From positions 1 through 22,337 of IMG/VR virus record IMGVR_UViG_3300008339_006872: DNA of 22,337 bases. One strand, 5' to 3'. The translations under genes were made by a program, and so were the position numbers. Source of the stretch: a virus. The notes below the pieces were generated by a model, which made no database searches, had not been told where the DNA came from, and saw nothing but the letters and a program-made list of their open reading frames with translations. Each line of letters begins with the position of its first letter. Position 1 is the first letter of the stretch. Positions 6,176 through 12,953 of this stretch are shown in pieces.

Positions 6176-6751
6176 ATGGTTAACTCAAAAAATGAATTTT
6201 TATTGCCAAAAGATTTAGAAGGACCTGGCATATCTTCTTATCAAGGAATTTGGGCTGATTCAGAAGAAACTATTTTTCAATTAGAAAATTATTACAATCT
6301 GGATTCTTTTGCGTCTTTAAATGAAATGTCTAAAGATAGTGATTCAATAAACCAAATACTAAAAAGATATACAAAAATACTTGAAATAACTGTTTTTGGG
6401 TATAATTTTCATTTTGGAGTTAATGAAGGATTTTATATAAACGAAGATTCTTTTGTTTTAAAGTTTGAAGATGGTGAAGAACGTCAACTTAGTTATGGTG
6501 GAGGCACACAAACTGGCAGATCAATGTGTGCAATTCTTTATTTAAATGATGATTATGATGGTGGAGAGATTGAATTTGTTAACCTTAATTTAAAAATTAA
6601 TCCAAAAGCGGGAACACTTTTACTATTTCCAGCAAATTTTTTATATTCATATAAAGAAAATAAAGTAACAAATGGAACTAAATATTCAATTGTTAACTTT
6701 ATTCACGATAGACCAATTGACGAAATATCTAAGCAAGTTTTGGAACAATAA
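6176..6751 (+). CDS. 2OG-Fe(II) oxygenase-fold protein lacking visible iron ligands
   Basis: The middle and end follow the phage prolyl-hydroxylase-like pattern: VLKFEDGEE, GRSMCAILYLNDDYDGGEIEF, a PKAGTLLLFPA strand, then NGTKYSIVNF carrying the basic residue that would hold 2-oxoglutarate. The usual HxD of the first iron site should come between 'EDGEE' and 'TGRS', but the segment reads RQLSYGGGTQ with no His. The distal His expected after 'FPA' is replaced by YSYKENKV. So the fold is kept and the 2-His-1-carboxylate site appears lost. It may be a non-enzymatic descendant or use another metal site. The 191-residue product starts two bases after the endolysin stop, and the FmdB-like gene starts inside its stop. 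Confidence 0.7.
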   Translation: MVNSKNEFLLPKDLEGPGISSYQGIWADSEETIFQLENYYNLDSFASLNEMSKDSDSINQILKRYTKILEITVFGYNFHFGVNEGFYINEDSFVLKFEDGEERQLSYGGGTQTGRSMCAILYLNDDYDGGEIEFVNLNLKINPKAGTLLLFPANFLYSYKENKVTNGTKYSIVNFIHDRPIDEISKQVLEQ

Positions 6752-6927
6752 TGCCTATATATGATTACAAATGCACACAGTGCTCTAGTACTGTTGAATA
6801 CAAAAGAGATTTTAGTGACAGCACTGAGCCTGTGTGTTGTAATCAAACAATGCAACGCCAATGGCAATCGCCAGGGGTACTTTTTAATGGTTCGGGATTT
6901 TATTCCACAGACAACAGAAAGAAGTAG
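6751..6927 (+). CDS. FmdB-like zinc ribbon mini-protein
   Basis: The 58-residue product begins MPIYDYKCTQC and has a later CC pair (PVCCNQTM), giving the CxxC...CC arrangement of FmdB-type putative regulatory zinc ribbons. The ATG overlaps the stop of the oxygenase-like gene (TAATG), so translation is likely coupled. The family is widespread in bacteria and actinophages, and its role is unknown. Confidence 0.75.
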   Translation: MPIYDYKCTQCSSTVEYKRDFSDSTEPVCCNQTMQRQWQSPGVLFNGSGFYSTDNRKK

Positions 6928-6933
6928 TACAAT

Positions 6934-7164
6934 ATGAATACAATGATTGAACAAGAAGAGCAAGTATGGCTTTTAGACGCAACAGATCGTTGTGATAGAT
7001 GTTCTGCTCAAGCATACGTAAAGGTAATTGGAAACTCTGGCGAACTGCTATTTTGTAGTCATCATTACAACAAGGTAGTAGATAATGCTGTGGGATATGA
7101 CAAAATCATGAAGTTTATGGTTGAAATAATTGATGAAAGAAAGAGACTAGAAAATGGGCAATAA
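6934..7164 (+). CDS. DUF7455-like small zinc-binding protein
   Basis: The core TDRCDRCSAQAYVKV followed by GELLFCSHHYNK is the signature of a small actinobacterial family (called DUF7455, from memory), with CxxC and CxHH as a likely zinc site. The 76-residue product has an extra C-terminal helix compared with cellular members. An ATG at 6943 could also be the start. This gene is one of the better host indicators, because the family is largely confined to Actinobacteria and their phages. Confidence 0.75.
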   Translation: MNTMIEQEEQVWLLDATDRCDRCSAQAYVKVIGNSGELLFCSHHYNKVVDNAVGYDKIMKFMVEIIDERKRLENGQ

Positions 7165-7297
7165 TAAGCATCCATTTAATGCTACGCAAATTAAAGATGG
7201 CAGAATTGTTAAGTTAAGAAAAGATGGTCGCATTAAGGCTGACCTAGGTCCATATTATGCTAATCATAATAAGGTAAAACCAAAGAGAGTTGGCTAA
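7154..7297 (+). CDS. Small basic hypothetical protein
   Basis: This 47-residue frame starts inside the last codons of the preceding gene and ends overlapping an alternative TTG start of the thermonuclease. It is Lys/Arg-rich (IVKLRKDGRIKADLGPYYANHN) with no family I recognise. Its tight fit between two genes and protein-like composition support it being real. Confidence 0.55.
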   Translation: MGNNKHPFNATQIKDGRIVKLRKDGRIKADLGPYYANHNKVKPKRVG

Positions 7298-7301
7298 TCG
7301 T

Positions 7302-7709
7302 ATGTATGAATATTATGTTCGTAAAGTAGAGAATGTCGTAGATGGGGATACCATTGACGTTCTTATTGATCTGGGTTTTGATATCCTATTTGCATCTCGT
7401 GTAAGACTGGCTGGTATTGATACCCCTGAGTCTCGCACAAAGGATATTGCTGAGAAAGCACTTGGTCTTGAATCAAAAGAATATCTTAAGAAGCATTTAA
7501 AGGATGCAAAGTCTGTTATTATTAAAACTGAGAAGATGGACTCATCAGAAAAATATGGGCGTATTCTTGGTTGGCTTTATGTTAATGGAGACACAGAGTC
7601 TGTTAATGATAAGATGATTAATGATGGATATGCTTGGGGATATATGGGTGACACGAAAGTTAAAGACTTTGATGCACTTGCTAAAGCCAGAAAGAAGTCT
7701 GGAAAATAA
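7302..7709 (+). CDS. Thermonuclease (staphylococcal nuclease family)
   Basis: This 135-residue protein has the full SNase catalytic pattern: VVDGDTIDV with the first metal Asp, RVRLAGIDTPES carrying Arg, Asp, Thr and Glu of the active site, and EKYGRILGW carrying the second Arg. It has no signal peptide, so action in the cytoplasm or in the virion is likely. The ATG at 7302 gives the usual phage beginning MYEYYVRKV; a TTG at 7290 in the same frame is an alternative. Known members cut DNA and RNA using calcium. Its stop overlaps the thioredoxin start (TAATG). Confidence 0.88.
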   Translation: MYEYYVRKVENVVDGDTIDVLIDLGFDILFASRVRLAGIDTPESRTKDIAEKALGLESKEYLKKHLKDAKSVIIKTEKMDSSEKYGRILGWLYVNGDTESVNDKMINDGYAWGYMGDTKVKDFDALAKARKKSGK

Positions 7710-7897
7710 TGAAACATGTAATGTATTTTACTGCTGAATGGTGTAATCCATGCAAAAGAATTAAGCCAATAGCGGAAGAACTAGAAAGAGAAGGTTTTGT
7801 TAATTTTCAAATAATTGATGCTGATGATAATCCAGAACTTTGTAAGAGTTTTGAAGTTCGTGGAGTGCCAACCTTTATCGTTATTGAAGACGGATAA
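7709..7897 (+). CDS. Thioredoxin-like protein, cut short by an in-frame TAA
   Basis: The start overlaps the thermonuclease stop. Residues 7-16 (FTAEWCNPCK) hold the CxxC redox site, and VRGVPTFIVIEDG holds the cis-Pro loop. The frame stops at 7895-7897 after 62 residues, before the last strand and helix of the fold. The same frame resumes after the TAA with exactly the expected continuation. The original gene was therefore about 89 residues, and the TAA is a recent nonsense change or a sequencing error. A one-base change of AAA or CAA would explain it. Confidence 0.85.
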   Translation: MKHVMYFTAEWCNPCKRIKPIAEELEREGFVNFQIIDADDNPELCKSFEVRGVPTFIVIEDG

Positions 7898-7978
7898 GAA
7901 GTAAGAAGAGTTACTGGCGCACCTCCAACAAGAGAAGATTTTATTAACTTTATAGAGGGCAAAAATGGATCCAATTGA
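7898..7978 (+). pseudogene. Orphaned 3' end of the thioredoxin gene
   Basis: In frame with the thioredoxin after its TAA, this stretch encodes EVRRVTGAPPTREDFINFI and ends at a TGA at 7976-7978. The first residues match the final beta-strand and the rest the C-terminal helix of thioredoxins. The next gene's ATG at 7965 overlaps this original end, which is the overlap style seen throughout the window. Confidence 0.75.
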
Positions 7979-8291
7979 TCAAACTATTGATGAATTAATC
8001 TTAAGTGGTGCAGTAGAGATTGCTGCAATTGACTCTATAACTGGAGAGCCTTTATATTCTTTTAGTCCTAAAATTAAAGAGGTAATGCCAAAATTATATG
8101 AGCAACACATGACAGAGGTAAACAGAGATATTATGGCATTATGGGAAAAGGGTTTTTTGAACATAGAAATGCTCACTGATAACCCATTGGTTACCCTTAC
8201 AGATAAGGCTTTTATTAATGATGAGATCGTAAAAATACCAAAAGAACTTCAGTTAAGCCTCTCTGAAATTAAAAGACTTTTGGTTAAGTAA
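7965..8291 (+). CDS. Hypothetical mostly helical protein
   Basis: This 108-residue product has alternating helices and no cysteines (IDQTIDELILSGAVEIAAID, then LYEQHMTEVNRDIMALWEKG). I do not recognise the family. It begins inside the original thioredoxin reading frame, after GAGGGCAAAA which can serve as its ribosome site, and is followed by a promoter for the next gene. Confidence 0.65.
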   Translation: MDPIDQTIDELILSGAVEIAAIDSITGEPLYSFSPKIKEVMPKLYEQHMTEVNRDIMALWEKGFLNIEMLTDNPLVTLTDKAFINDEIVKIPKELQLSLSEIKRLLVK

Positions 8292-8293
8292 TC

Positions 8294-8302
8294 TGCTATA
8301 AT
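8294..8302 (+). promoter_or_regulatory. Extended -10 promoter (TGCTATAAT)
   Basis: TG-C-TATAAT at 8294-8302 is a perfect extended -10 element, just after the preceding stop codon; no good -35 is visible. Transcription would start near 8309, leaving a short leader containing AGGAGG (8316-8321) before the ATG at 8326. Confidence 0.65.
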
Positions 8303-8325
8303 CAGAGTAGACAATAGGAGGCATC

Positions 8326-8886
8326 ATGCCATATAAAGTAGGAGCAAAGGGTTCATACGGCTGTTCTGGCTACCCTGCAGTCAAAGATACTGGGGAAGTC
8401 ATGGGATGCCACAAGACTAGAGCAGAGGCTGCTGGTCAAATTTATGCAATAAACCGTAGTGAGGGTAATATTGGCAAGGCAATGCCTAATCTTAAAGAAG
8501 GCGATTTTGCCATGACTGCACATGGTGGAGATGAAGAGTTTCACGTTGGGCAAGTAGTTCATGTCATGCGTGAAGGAATGCTTGGAGTTCCTGGTGGAGA
8601 ATATACTCTTGAAGCGACACCAGAAAATCCTGCTGTAATGATTCAATTATTTGAGCAAGAAGAAGAAGGATTTTGGGAAGCAACAAGACTATATACAGCA
8701 TGCATGATGAGTTTGTATATTCCAATTGATCCACTCCCAATGGAGCCAGAGATGTCAATTGAAGATATGCCTAACATGAATGCACAACCAGACTTAATGG
8801 ATGCATATGATGCGTCAATTGGAAAAAATGTTTACAAAACCGTATGGGGCGGAACAATTTTTGATTTGAGTCAGTTTACAAAATAA
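8326..8886 (+). CDS. Phage protein with a prohead-protease-like N-terminal motif
   Basis: The first 45 residues (MPYKVGAKGSYGCSGYPAVK, then GEVMGCHKTRAEA) match a short module often found at the start of phage prohead-protease or XkdF-like proteins, with a recurring 'G-x-W/S-C...VMGCH-x-T-x-x-A' pattern. The rest of the 186 residues is acidic, with a glycine-bearing central part (KEGDFAMTAHGGDEEFHVGQ) and no protease motif that I can see. A stand-alone copy of this module with an unknown partner domain is the safest reading. It has its own extended -10 promoter and a perfect AGGAGG site, so it may be well expressed. Confidence 0.6.
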   Translation: MPYKVGAKGSYGCSGYPAVKDTGEVMGCHKTRAEAAGQIYAINRSEGNIGKAMPNLKEGDFAMTAHGGDEEFHVGQVVHVMREGMLGVPGGEYTLEATPENPAVMIQLFEQEEEGFWEATRLYTACMMSLYIPIDPLPMEPEMSIEDMPNMNAQPDLMDAYDASIGKNVYKTVWGGTIFDLSQFTK

Positions 8887-8900
8887 AAAAGGGGTAGAGT

Positions 8901-9059
8901 ATGAATGATTTAACAATTGAAGAACTTAAGCAATTGGTTGTTTTTTATAAGCAAAAAAGTTCGGATCTTGAGTTTGAACTTTTGAAAACACAACTAATGA
9001 TTAATAGGGCAGTTACAACTAAAGTTCAACCAGAACCAAAAAACAAAAAGTCTGAATAA
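8901..9059 (+). CDS. Small coiled-coil protein
   Basis: This 52-residue product is one helix with a heptad-like spacing of hydrophobic residues (TIEELKQLVVFYKQKSSDLE) and a polar tail ending PKNKKSE. A GGGG stretch seven bases or so before the ATG can serve as the ribosome site. No family is recognised. Confidence 0.6.
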   Translation: MNDLTIEELKQLVVFYKQKSSDLEFELLKTQLMINRAVTTKVQPEPKNKKSE

Positions 9060-9070
9060 AAGGTCATGAT

Positions 9071-9490
9071 GTGCAATATTTTTTGCTTGTACTATTGACA
9101 TTGTGCCTTAGTTCCTATATAATTTATAGAGGAAGAAAAGTAAAAATTTTTCCAGGTATAGTATATAGCCAAAGCAGTATACATATCATGATAAAAAACT
9201 TTCTTCCAAAAAATTTATACGAAAGGCCTATGCAAAAGTCTCAAGCATTAAAACATGCAGAGAAAAACAGTGTAAAGGTAATTTTCATAGAGGGGAAAGC
9301 ATATTGGGTAAGCAATAATATATTTTATTGTGCAGAAGCAATTGGTGGAAATGTAAATATAGATACAACAGAACCAGTTGATACAAACAATATGTCAAAA
9401 AGAGATATTGATAAGATGTTGTTTATATTGGACAACTTAAAGAATGGAAATGATGATGATAGTAGTAGTGCAGGGAACAAAAGAATTTAA
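9071..9490 (+). CDS. Membrane-anchored hypothetical protein (GTG start)
   Basis: The GTG start is preceded by AAAAGG. Residues 1-19 (QYFLLVLLTLCLSSYIIY) form one membrane segment followed by RGRKVK, which suggests an N-out or signal-anchor topology. The remaining 120 residues are soluble, ending in an acidic Asp/Ser-rich tail. No family is recognised. Its last 35 bases overlap the start of the next gene in another frame. Confidence 0.6.
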   Translation: MQYFLLVLLTLCLSSYIIYRGRKVKIFPGIVYSQSSIHIMIKNFLPKNLYERPMQKSQALKHAEKNSVKVIFIEGKAYWVSNNIFYCAEAIGGNVNIDTTEPVDTNNMSKRDIDKMLFILDNLKNGNDDDSSSAGNKRI

Positions 9491-9806
9491 CGATTACCAG
9501 GTTTTTCTTCGTGCAATGGGAGTCGCTATGTCTGCTATGCAAGAAGAAGACAAAGAATTTTTAATATATTCTGTTGGTCCTGCAAAAATTAACTCAATGG
9601 TTTCAGAATTTTCTAATCTTTCTGAAAGAGGAATGAAGTCAAGAGGAAAAAAGATTAAATTTTTTAAGGTTCCTCCTTCTTATGTTGAAGAAAACATTGA
9701 TTATGTAAATCATCTAGCATTTTTAAGCAAGCCAAAAGAACCACTTTCAAAGTTAGTCGCATTAGCCGAACTCAAAAATATTGAAGTCGGAATTTACAGA
9801 TACTAA
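9456..9806 (+). CDS. Small Rossmann-like protein, possibly SLOG/DUF2493-related
   Basis: From the ATG at 9456 the protein begins MIVVVQGTKEFNDYQVF, which resembles the first strand and loop of DUF2493/SLOG nucleotide-binding proteins (usually 'GSRDFxDY'). FLIYSVGPAKINSMV matches the second strand region, and the ending LVALAELKNIEVGIYRY fits the last helix and strand. The usual glycine-rich 'GGAKGAD' is degenerate, so nucleotide binding is doubtful. Earlier in-frame ATGs at 9444, 9450 and 9453 are possible. At 116 residues it overlaps the preceding gene. Confidence 0.5.
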   Translation: MIVVVQGTKEFNDYQVFLRAMGVAMSAMQEEDKEFLIYSVGPAKINSMVSEFSNLSERGMKSRGKKIKFFKVPPSYVEENIDYVNHLAFLSKPKEPLSKLVALAELKNIEVGIYRY

Positions 9807-9815
9807 GGATATAAA

Positions 9816-10025
9816 ATGATTATAAATAAATTAGAAACAATGGAAGCAATTGTCAAGAAGAATCGTAATCTTCGCTGGGATGGATGGAACGTAATGGATC
9901 TTAAGAAAACAGACATTGCCAGAACATCTCCTCAAGGAATTAGAATTAATGGTGAATGGTACCTAAACAAAGTTTATGTATTAAATAGTAATGGCTGGGA
10001 TATTCCGAATAAATACAAGGAGTAA
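9816..10025 (+). CDS. Conserved-looking small actinophage protein
   Basis: This 69-residue product contains RNLRWDGWNVM, then RINGEWYLNKVYVL and GWDIPNKY at its end. I associate this pattern with small uncharacterised actinophage proteins, but I know no function. AAGGAT five bases before the ATG is the ribosome site. The final lysines end just before the WhiB gene. Confidence 0.65.
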   Translation: MIINKLETMEAIVKKNRNLRWDGWNVMDLKKTDIARTSPQGIRINGEWYLNKVYVLNSNGWDIPNKYKE

Positions 10026-10028
10026 CTA

Positions 10029-10316
10029 GTGAAGCAGCATTTATGGAAAGATGAAGCCAAGTGTCTTGGTTTAGAGACTAATTTATATTTTGATAAATAT
10101 GAAGATGATATTGATTTAAGATTTAACATAGATAATTTTTGTGAGTCCTGTCCAGTTGCAAAAATATGTTTTGCTAATGGTGTATCTGGCAAAGAGTGGG
10201 GTGTTTGGGGTGGTGTATACTTAGAAGGTGGAGAAATCTCTAGGGAGTTCAACAAACACAAGACAAAAGAAAAATGGGGTGAGGTGTGGAAATCTCTGAC
10301 AACGGAAATGAATTAA
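10029..10316 (+). CDS. WhiB-family iron-sulfur transcription regulator
   Basis: The four WhiB cysteines are Cys12, Cys38, Cys41 and Cys47 (CESCPVAKIC), followed by the diagnostic GVWGG turn at 58-62. WhiB-like proteins bind a [4Fe-4S] cluster and contact the domain-4 region of the primary sigma factor; the family is confined to Actinobacteria and their phages. At 95 residues it is the usual phage size, and its C-terminal tail is basic (KHKTKEK). The start is GTG with AAGGAG upstream. The phage protein may redirect or restrain host transcription, which is inferred from the family. Confidence 0.88.
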   Translation: MKQHLWKDEAKCLGLETNLYFDKYEDDIDLRFNIDNFCESCPVAKICFANGVSGKEWGVWGGVYLEGGEISREFNKHKTKEKWGEVWKSLTTEMN

Positions 10317-10585
10317 CACCGTTTGAAAGTATTTGTGAAATACTTGCCGATTTATGGATTAATCATAAGCATGAAAAAACATTTCAAGATTTTATATCTT
10401 ATAATGATTTAGGGTTGCCCCTTGCTTTTTTAATTGATTCAGAATTAGTCATACCAACCGAACTAGCAAAAAGATATATTGAAGAAACTTGGAACATTCT
10501 TCTTAACTCTCTTGAAATTGAAAATGATACTGGTTTTGAATCTTTAGAAGATTTGTTTAATTATTCTAAAATGGAAGAACAATAA
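10286..10585 (+). CDS. Hypothetical acidic protein
   Basis: The GTG start lies inside the end of the WhiB gene, after GGGGTGAG, giving a 31-base overlap. The 99-residue product is acidic and helical (FESICEILADLWINHKHEKT, later YIEETWNILLNSLEIEND). No cysteines or known motifs are present. It overlaps the next start by one base. Confidence 0.6.
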   Translation: MEISDNGNELTPFESICEILADLWINHKHEKTFQDFISYNDLGLPLAFLIDSELVIPTELAKRYIEETWNILLNSLEIENDTGFESLEDLFNYSKMEEQ

Positions 10586-10815
10586 TGTATACATATGATA
10601 TGCGTAAGGCTGTACACTCAATCATTCCTCCAAAAAATTTTGGTGTTCAAATTATTGACAATGATAGTTTTTTAACTATTAAACTTAATGAAATGGATTT
10701 TTTGCCTATGGCTCATGACGAAAAAATAGAGGCTGTTGAGTATGTTGCAAGAGTAAAAAAAGCATTAGAGCAAAATGGTGCAATTGTTTTGGTTACAAGA
10801 GAGGCAGTTAAATGA
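10585..10815 (+). CDS. Hypothetical small protein
   Basis: The ATG overlaps the previous stop (TAATG). The 76-residue product reads like a small alpha/beta protein (FGVQIIDNDSFLTIKLNE, then a helix KIEAVEYVARVKKALEQNG and a strand AIVLVTREAVK). It has no recognisable family. It ends overlapping the halogenase ATG, so the two genes are probably translated together. Confidence 0.6.
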   Translation: MYTYDMRKAVHSIIPPKNFGVQIIDNDSFLTIKLNEMDFLPMAHDEKIEAVEYVARVKKALEQNGAIVLVTREAVK

Positions 10816-12380
10816 AAGATATTGTTGTAGTTGGTGGTGGCTCTGCAGGATGGATGACAGCAGCAATACTAATAAAATCTTTTCCTGAAAAAAATATTTA
10901 TGTACTTGAAAGCAATGATATTCCACGAGTTGGGGTTGGAGAAAGTACATACGAAGGCATAAACCATTATCTTGAGTATTTAGGAATTGACAGAGAATCA
11001 TTTTTTGAATATACAAATGCCACGGTAAAACTTGCAATTCAATTTAGAAATTTTTATAAAGAATCTGGTGAACCAGATTTCATTTATCCTTTTGGAGCGC
11101 CTACCTTTACTAAAGAAGGATCATCTTTAGATGATTGGATGGTAAGAAAAAATTTAGATAAAACTATACCAGTTACAGATTTTGCAGAGTCATATTTTCC
11201 AGCAGCACATCTAGTTAAACATAATAGGCTAACTGATAAAAACCATTATGGTAATTTTACACAAACTCTTAATACTGCATTACATTTTGACGCAATAAAG
11301 TTTGCAGATTGGCTAAAGAATAATTATTGTTTGCCACAAAATGTTAAGCAAATTGTAGGAACTATAGAAAAAATTACCACAAACGACAATGGTGTAGATA
11401 AGTTATTCTTGTCGGATGGAACAACTGTTTCTGCAGACCTATTTGTTGATTGCACTGGGTTTAAGAGTTTATTACTAGACAAAACTCTTAATGAAGAATT
11501 TATTTCTTATACTGATCTACTTCCTAATACAAACGCATGGGCAACACAAATACAGTATAAGGACCCAGAAATTGAAATTGAAAATGTTACAAGATGCACA
11601 GCCCTAAAAAATGGCTGGTGTTGGAATATACCTCTTTTTTCTAGATTAGGTTCTGGCTATGTATATTCTGATAAGTATACAACACATGAAGATGCACTTG
11701 AAGAATTTAAAAAATACTTAATGACAGAGTTAAAAATACCAAGAACAAAAGAAGAAGTTGAAAGCCTAGATTTTAGAAATATACAGATGAGAGTTGGTAT
11801 TCATAAACGTACTTGGGTCAAAAATGTAGTTGCAATTGGTCTTGCTGCAGGTTTTATTGAGCCACTAGAAAGCAATGGGCTTTTTACTGTTCATGAATTT
11901 TTGTTCTGTTTAATCAAAACATTACAGCATGATAAAATTTCTCAATGGGATAGAGACGTATACAATAAGGCTACAAAAAAGATATATGACAACTTTGTAG
12001 AGTTTATTAGACTACACTATGCTCTTAGTTTAAGAGATGATTCTGAATATTGGAAAAATAATTTTAATAGAACATTTTTTAATGATGAAAACAGTTCAAG
12101 TGTTTTTAGTCACTTAAATGACATGGCAACAATTAAAATGAACTCAATAAGTTCAATGCCATTAAGAGGTGGAAATGGTTGGATTGCAACTGGGATGAAC
12201 TATTTTATTCTTGATAGCGTTGCTTTGGCTTTTTCTGATATACTGTATGGTAATCTGGATAAGGAAAAAATAAAAATAGTGTTTGAAAATTTAGATAATA
12301 ACAAAAAAATATGGGAAAATTTAGCACTTGAATCAGAAACTTCGTATCAATATATAAAGAGGAAATATCATAGTGAATAA
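10812..12380 (+). CDS. Flavin-dependent (tryptophan-type) halogenase
   Basis: The 522-residue length is typical of the family. The FAD-binding VVGGGSAGWM is at residues 6-15 and the second flavin-contact motif GVGEST at 41-46. Lys73 in ATVKLAIQF corresponds to the catalytic Lys79 of PrnA. The WxWxIP signature of flavin halogenases is present as W269-C-W271-N-I-P274, and EPLES at 350-354 holds the catalytic Glu-Ser pair. These enzymes use FADH2, oxygen and chloride, bromide or iodide to halogenate an aromatic substrate, so a flavin reductase from the host would be needed. Viral relatives are known in cyanophages. The substrate cannot be read from sequence. It overlaps the gene before and the Cys-rich mini-gene after. 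Confidence 0.9.
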   Translation: MKDIVVVGGGSAGWMTAAILIKSFPEKNIYVLESNDIPRVGVGESTYEGINHYLEYLGIDRESFFEYTNATVKLAIQFRNFYKESGEPDFIYPFGAPTFTKEGSSLDDWMVRKNLDKTIPVTDFAESYFPAAHLVKHNRLTDKNHYGNFTQTLNTALHFDAIKFADWLKNNYCLPQNVKQIVGTIEKITTNDNGVDKLFLSDGTTVSADLFVDCTGFKSLLLDKTLNEEFISYTDLLPNTNAWATQIQYKDPEIEIENVTRCTALKNGWCWNIPLFSRLGSGYVYSDKYTTHEDALEEFKKYLMTELKIPRTKEEVESLDFRNIQMRVGIHKRTWVKNVVAIGLAAGFIEPLESNGLFTVHEFLFCLIKTLQHDKISQWDRDVYNKATKKIYDNFVEFIRLHYALSLRDDSEYWKNNFNRTFFNDENSSSVFSHLNDMATIKMNSISSMPLRGGNGWIATGMNYFILDSVALAFSDILYGNLDKEKIKIVFENLDNNKKIWENLALESETSYQYIKRKYHSE

Positions 12381-12528
12381 TGTAAATGCAATGTCAATGA
12401 TAAAAATGGCTATTGGATCAATAAGATGTAAAAAAAACGGTCACAATCTTAATGAAAAAGTTTCATGCCCATTTACAGGAAAATCATATCGTGGATGCAT
12501 GGTGTGTGGAAAGGTAATAACTATATGA
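12373..12528 (+). CDS. Cys-rich zinc-ribbon-like mini-protein
   Basis: The GTG start follows GAGGAAA and overlaps the halogenase stop. The 51-residue product has Cys19, Cys32, Cys42 and Cys45 plus a His (RCKKNGHNL, then VSCPFTGKSYRGCMVCGK), a plausible zinc ribbon. The stop overlaps the next ATG (ATGA). Function unknown. Confidence 0.6.
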   Translation: MNNVNAMSMIKMAIGSIRCKKNGHNLNEKVSCPFTGKSYRGCMVCGKVITI

Positions 12529-12953
12529 GTTTAACGGTTATTCTGTCAGTTTGTCTTTTTTCAATGTCTGTTGCTTATCTTACATCAGTATATAATTTTA
12601 ATAAACTTCGTTCTAGACATCAAAAACTTTTTATTGAGATGATGGTTCTTGAAAAAATAGTAAACGAATCTGAAGAGTTAAAGATTCAAAGCGATGAAAG
12701 TGTTCATAAGGAAAATTTTATTAAATTTTTATCTGATTCAAGAGATTGGGCCTATAAATATATTGAGGATGTACAGTCTGGGCTAAGTAATTTTATTGTT
12801 ACCATTGAACCAGAGATTAAATATTTTAAAGAATTTGGTGGTGTTCTTGGTGAAAGTGCTCCAAATTATTACTCTATGAAAAAAATAACAGAAGAGTATG
12901 AAAAGTTAAAAACTTTATTGCCAAAAGAAGAAAACACAAATTATGAAAAATAA
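12525..12953 (+). CDS. Membrane-anchored helical protein
   Basis: The ATG overlaps the previous TGA, with GGAAAGG upstream; this start puts a membrane segment at the very N-terminus (MSLTVILSVCLFSMSVAYL). A frame open from 12465 would run through the Cys-rich gene and is rejected. The remaining 120 residues are helical and charged, with coiled-coil-like stretches (EMMVLEKIVNESEEL, KKITEEYEKLKTL). The 142-residue layout resembles small phage membrane tethers. No family is recognised. Confidence 0.65.
   Translation: MSLTVILSVCLFSMSVAYLTSVYNFNKLRSRHQKLFIEMMVLEKIVNESEELKIQSDESVHKENFIKFLSDSRDWAYKYIEDVQSGLSNFIVTIEPEIKYFKEFGGVLGESAPNYYSMKKITEEYEKLKTLLPKEENTNYEK

Noticed and set aside
9974-10261. 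Minus-strand frame opposite WhiB
   Set aside because: It is a shadow of the WhiB and flanking genes, with no ribosome site or recognisable motif.
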